Both the position numbers and the translations under genes were made by a program. The notes beneath the pieces are model-generated. The model was not told where the DNA came from. It was given only the letters and a program-made list of their open reading frames with translations, and ran no database searches. DNA of 64,000 nucleotides, taken from NCBI RefSeq assembly GCF_022829605.1, contig NZ_JAKSYD010000114.1, positions 332,367-396,366 of the forward strand, given 5' to 3'. The DNA is from Methylobacterium sp. E-065 (lineage in GTDB: Bacteria; Pseudomonadota; Alphaproteobacteria; Rhizobiales; Beijerinckiaceae). Shown here piece by piece: positions 60,819 through 64,000 of this stretch. The stretch's first letter is position 1; each line of letters starts with the position of its first letter.

Positions 60819-63376
60819 GCGGGGACGCACAATCGAGGGTCGGCGCCCGGCCACCCGCGGGAATCGTCCGCATCGACGACGTCGGCATCGTGATCGAGGC
60901 CGATCCCGCCGCCGCGGATCTCCTTGGGCATTCCACCGTGACTTTGGCGGGGCGACGGCTGTTCGATGACCTCGTGCCCGGCGCCGACGTCCCGCGCGGG
61001 CGGGGGCGGTTCCTGGCTGGCGTGCGCCGCGGCCACGTCGACGTCCGCGGGCGCTTCGGCCTCGACCGCGATACGGGGCCGGTGTGCCTGGACCTGCACG
61101 TGGCTTCCGACCCCGGGCGGAATAACTACCGGGTCGAACTGGTCCCGGTCGTATCCGCCCCGGCCCACGCCGCAGCCGAGGTCGTCGTCGAACGCCGCGA
61201 GCGTGCGGAGCCCGTCGACGTCACCGCGTGCGAACGCGAGCCGATCCACGTGCCCGGTTCGGTCCAGCCGGATGCAGTCCTCCTCGTCGCGGACCCCGGC
61301 GACCTGCGCATCGTCGCGCACTCGGCGAACTTCGGGGACGCCTTCCCGCATCGGAGCGCCACGCTCGTCGGCGGGACGCTGGATGGCATCCTCCCCTCCG
61401 GGTTCGTCGCGCGCGTCCGTCAGGCCCACGCGGCAAACGGCTTGGCCGAGGGGCGGACCGTTTGCGGAACGCTGTGCCTGGACCCGGCCGAGGGGGCCGC
61501 ATTCCTCGCGGTCGCGCATGCGCGCGCCGACCGTGTCCTCGTCGAGCTGGAGGCCGTCCCGGACCGGCCGGGCGATTTCGGTCCGGCCCACCCGTACGAC
61601 GCCGGCGTCTCCGTGGCGCGGCTGCGGGCCGCCCGCACCGTCGCCGAGGTCGCCGAGGCGACCGCGAACGAGGTCCGTGCGGTCACCGGTTTCGAGTGCG
61701 TCCTCGTCTATCGCTTCGACGCCGACTGGAACGGCGAGGCCATCGCGGAGGACAAGGTCGCGGATTGGTCCCGCTCCCTGCTCGGGCTGCACTTCCCGGC
61801 CTCCGACATCCCCGCCCAGGCCCGCGCCCTCTACCTGCGATCGCGGAGCCGGTTCGTCACCGACCGCGACGCCGAGCCGGTGGCGCTCATCGGCGATGCG
61901 GGCCTGGCCGGGAAGCCCATCGACCTCACCTTCGCCAAGCATCGCTCGCTCTCGCCCATCCACCTAGAGTACCAGCGCAACCTCGGCGTCAACGGCTCGA
62001 TGTCGGCCTCCATCATCGTGGACGGCGCGCTCTGGGGCCTGCTGATCGGACACCACCGGCGACCGCACTACGTGACGCCGGAAGGGCGCACCGCGGCCGG
62101 CCTGCTGGCCGAGGCGTTGGCCATGCGGGTGCAGGAGATCGAGGGACGCCGCCTTTGGGAGGCCCAGCAGGCCCATCTCGCCGCCGAGGGACGCCTCGTG
62201 CGCCAGTTGACCCGGTCCGACGACTACGTCGCCGCGCTGACGACGGGGGAGACGACGATGCTCGACCTGTTCGAGGCCGGCGGGGCGGCCGTGGTCTCGG
62301 ACGGGACCGTCGCCATCGTCGGGCTGGCGCCGGAACCGGACGCGGTCCTCGCCCTGCGAGATTGGCTGCTCGCGAACCGCCCTCCCGAGGAGACCGGATT
62401 CAGCACCCATGCCATGGCCGCGGCCTACCCGCCGGCGGAGGCTTTCGCTGACCGGGCCAGCGGCGTGGTCGCGGTCTTCGTCGACGAGGCGCGACGCAAC
62501 CTGCTTCTATGGTTCCGGCCCGAGGTGCCCAGCACCGTCTCCTGGGGCGGCGACCCGCGCAAGCCCGTGGCGGCCGGCAGCGGATCGGCACCGGTCCTGC
62601 CGCGACGGTCGTTCGAGCGCTGGGTCGAGGAGCGGCGCGGGATGTCGAGGCCCTGGGCCGAATGGCAGGTGTCGTTCGCGACATCGCTCGCCCAGGTCGT
62701 CGAGGGCATCGTGCTGCGCCAGCGCCGCACCATCGACGAGTTGACCGGGCTGCTCGCCGACAAGGAGCGGGCCCTGGAGCAGAAGGACGTGCTCAGCCGG
62801 GAGATCGACCACCGGGTCAAGAACTCGCTCCAGATCGTCTCGGCCTTCCTGCAGATGCAGCAGCGCCAGACCAAGGACCCGGACGCCAAGCAGGCCTTCG
62901 CCGAGACGTCGGCGCGGGTGATGAGCGTCGCGCGGGTGCACGACAGCCTGTACCAGGCGGAGAACGTCGAGGACGTCGACCTCGGCCAGACCATCGAGGT
63001 CCTCTGCCGTGACCTCTCCGGGATGGCCGGCGACGGCCAGACCGTCGGCATCACCGCCGACGCCAAGGTGATGGTGCCCTACCGCAAGGCGGTGGCGCTC
63101 TCGCTCATCGCCACCGAGCTCGTGACCAACGCCTTCAAGTACGCCTCCACCGATGCCGGGAAAGGCCACGTCGAGGTGAGCGTCCGCGACGAGGGCGACG
63201 GCCGGGTGCGGGTGCGGGTCTGCGACGACGGCGAGGGCCTGCCCGAGGGCTGGGCCGAGCGGAAGCCGAAGGGAACGGGGCTCGGGATGAAGCTCGTGCG
63301 CGCCATGCTCGACCAGATCGACGCCAGGCTGGAGGTGGCGAACACGCCCGGGGCCTGCTTCACCGTCCACGCTTGA
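60815..63376 (+). CDS. bacteriophytochrome histidine kinase with N-terminal PYP-like PAS domain
   Basis: An 853-residue red/far-red light sensor kinase. Residues 15-112 form a PYP-like PAS domain (GIVRIDDVGIVIEADPAAAD, LFDDLVPGADVP); the PYP chromophore Cys is Gly56. The phytochrome part has bilin-binding Cys139 in TACEREPIHVPGS, the GAF motif PASDIP (D331), H383 in SPIHLEYQRN and LIGHH, and the PHY tongue PRRSFERW. The usual His of the QPHG motif is Asp153. HisKA_2 has H666 in REIDHRVKNSLQIVS, with intact N-box (ELVTNAFKY) and DDGEG/GTGLGM. ATGA overlap with the response regulator. Confidence 0.92.
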   Translation: MSGDAQSRVGARPPAGIVRIDDVGIVIEADPAAADLLGHSTVTLAGRRLFDDLVPGADVPRGRGRFLAGVRRGHVDVRGRFGLDRDTGPVCLDLHVASDPGRNNYRVELVPVVSAPAHAAAEVVVERRERAEPVDVTACEREPIHVPGSVQPDAVLLVADPGDLRIVAHSANFGDAFPHRSATLVGGTLDGILPSGFVARVRQAHAANGLAEGRTVCGTLCLDPAEGAAFLAVAHARADRVLVELEAVPDRPGDFGPAHPYDAGVSVARLRAARTVAEVAEATANEVRAVTGFECVLVYRFDADWNGEAIAEDKVADWSRSLLGLHFPASDIPAQARALYLRSRSRFVTDRDAEPVALIGDAGLAGKPIDLTFAKHRSLSPIHLEYQRNLGVNGSMSASIIVDGALWGLLIGHHRRPHYVTPEGRTAAGLLAEALAMRVQEIEGRRLWEAQQAHLAAEGRLVRQLTRSDDYVAALTTGETTMLDLFEAGGAAVVSDGTVAIVGLAPEPDAVLALRDWLLANRPPEETGFSTHAMAAAYPPAEAFADRASGVVAVFVDEARRNLLLWFRPEVPSTVSWGGDPRKPVAAGSGSAPVLPRRSFERWVEERRGMSRPWAEWQVSFATSLAQVVEGIVLRQRRTIDELTGLLADKERALEQKDVLSREIDHRVKNSLQIVSAFLQMQQRQTKDPDAKQAFAETSARVMSVARVHDSLYQAENVEDVDLGQTIEVLCRDLSGMAGDGQTVGITADAKVMVPYRKAVALSLIATELVTNAFKYASTDAGKGHVEVSVRDEGDGRVRVRVCDDGEGLPEGWAERKPKGTGLGMKLVRAMLDQIDARLEVANTPGACFTVHA

Positions 63377-63876
63377 CGGCGGGGGCGTCTTGCGGCCCGC
63401 CACATCACCCCTCGCGCCGGAAGCGCCCGGCGGACGCATCAGGGGGCCGGTCCCTCGCGCATCGCCTGACAGGGCGGAGACAAGCGTCGGCTGCCGGGGG
63501 CTTGGATGGTGGAGGTGGTACCCCGGCATGGTCACGAACCAATAAGCCAGGACCCTGGGACTTCGTCTTGGACCGGACGTTCCGACCGCGACCCTTGGTA
63601 AGCCCTCGGAAAGTCCGCTTCGCGGCAGCTTGGCGGAGGATGACCTACGTCCGCGTCGGGTGGTTTTACGACGGTCCGCTTTCGGACGAGGAGTAAGCCA
63701 AAGCTGACGTTGCGACTCGGCTGCCATCGACGTGGAAGGGACGCCAATTGCGTCCTCGTCGAGCAAAGCAACGGCCGATCCGCGCGAGGGGCGGTCCGCG
63801 AACCGGCCGCCTATCTACCTGGCCTCTATGGTCGGGCGATCCCATGCAGCGGCGGTCTTATACCAACTCCCATTGA
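63377..63876. other. intergenic region before the IS element
   Basis: About 500 bp with no supported gene. Short frames on both strands lack family resemblance. The right part (from about 63857, TTATACCAACTCCC) is the end of an IS630-type element, with a TA target dinucleotide there. Confidence 0.45.
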
Positions 63877-64000
63877 TCAGAACTCATGGGCCCATGCGCG
63901 CAGGCCGATGGACATGATGCGCCAGGGCTGGTCGATGAGCTTGTTCCAGGCGTCGCAGCAGTGGTCGAGGATGGCTTGGTATGAAGCAAAGATCCGATTG
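63877..64000 (-). mobile_element. IS630-family transposase, C-terminal fragment at window edge
   Basis: The minus strand encodes NRIFASYQAILDHCCDAWNK followed by LIDQPWRIMSIGLRAWAHEF and a stop. This is the C-terminal end of an IS630-family DDE transposase. The gene runs off the window at 64000, so completeness is unknown. The terminal sequence TTATACCAACTCCCATTG just outside the stop is presumably the inverted repeat next to a TA target site. Confidence 0.88.

Noticed and set aside
63373..63771. Small frames between the phytochrome gene and the IS element
   Set aside because: No ribosome-binding site or conserved sequence on either strand.

Overview
The window looks like a chromosomal stretch of a high-GC alphaproteobacterium, most probably a member of the Methylobacteriaceae. 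This is inferred from the roughly two-thirds G+C content, the aa3 cytochrome oxidase gene order (ctaC-ctaD-ctaB-coxF-ctaG-ctaE-DUF983-SURF1), the many HWE/HisKA_2 kinases and the style of the stress genes. No rRNA or complete tRNA gene was found.

Positions 1-27,080 are ordinary backbone. They hold galE, a lytic transglycosylase, a DUF459 SGNH hydrolase, glutamate synthase (gltB-gltD, minus strand), fdhD, the cytochrome c oxidase structural and assembly operon, a dimethylsulfone pair (sfnG plus an SfnB-type acyl-CoA dehydrogenase-like protein), a CDF metal exporter and the queuosine pair queA-tgt. The encoded Tgt keeps its catalytic aspartates but has lost three of its four zinc ligands.

Positions 27,081-39,343 are accessory. 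A low-GC 90-residue orphan gene is followed by the 3' half of a tRNA-Pro(CGG) gene at 28,380, which reads as the attachment site of an integrated element. To its right lie small unknown genes in two divergent blocks: six tiny genes on the minus strand, two of them single-span membrane proteins, and a tightly overlapping plus-strand block with an AAA+ ATPase, a Zn-finger protein, a metallophosphoesterase and a secreted protein. Beyond these are a KilAC-type phage regulator and an HTH gene, both without a usable start codon, and a primase-like replication protein. No integrase and no intact tRNA-Pro were seen, so the right boundary is probably outside the window or has decayed.

Positions 39,344-49,639 carry an AI-2E-type permease with an extra cytoplasmic domain, a divergent PAS-LuxR regulator, and a run of small envelope or general-stress genes (GlsB/YeaQ, two DUF2382 proteins, YidB-like, CsbD-like, Ala/Lys-rich, coiled-coil).

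Positions 49,968-63,376 are a dense sensory region with five histidine-kinase-type genes and one response regulator. The last three genes overlap by 4 bp each and form a light-sensing operon: a canonical LOV domain on a HisKA_2 module whose ATPase site looks dead, a single-domain response regulator, and a bacteriophytochrome kinase preceded by a PYP-like PAS domain that lacks the chromophore cysteine. This is the most unusual system in the window. The right edge cuts into an IS630-family transposase gene.
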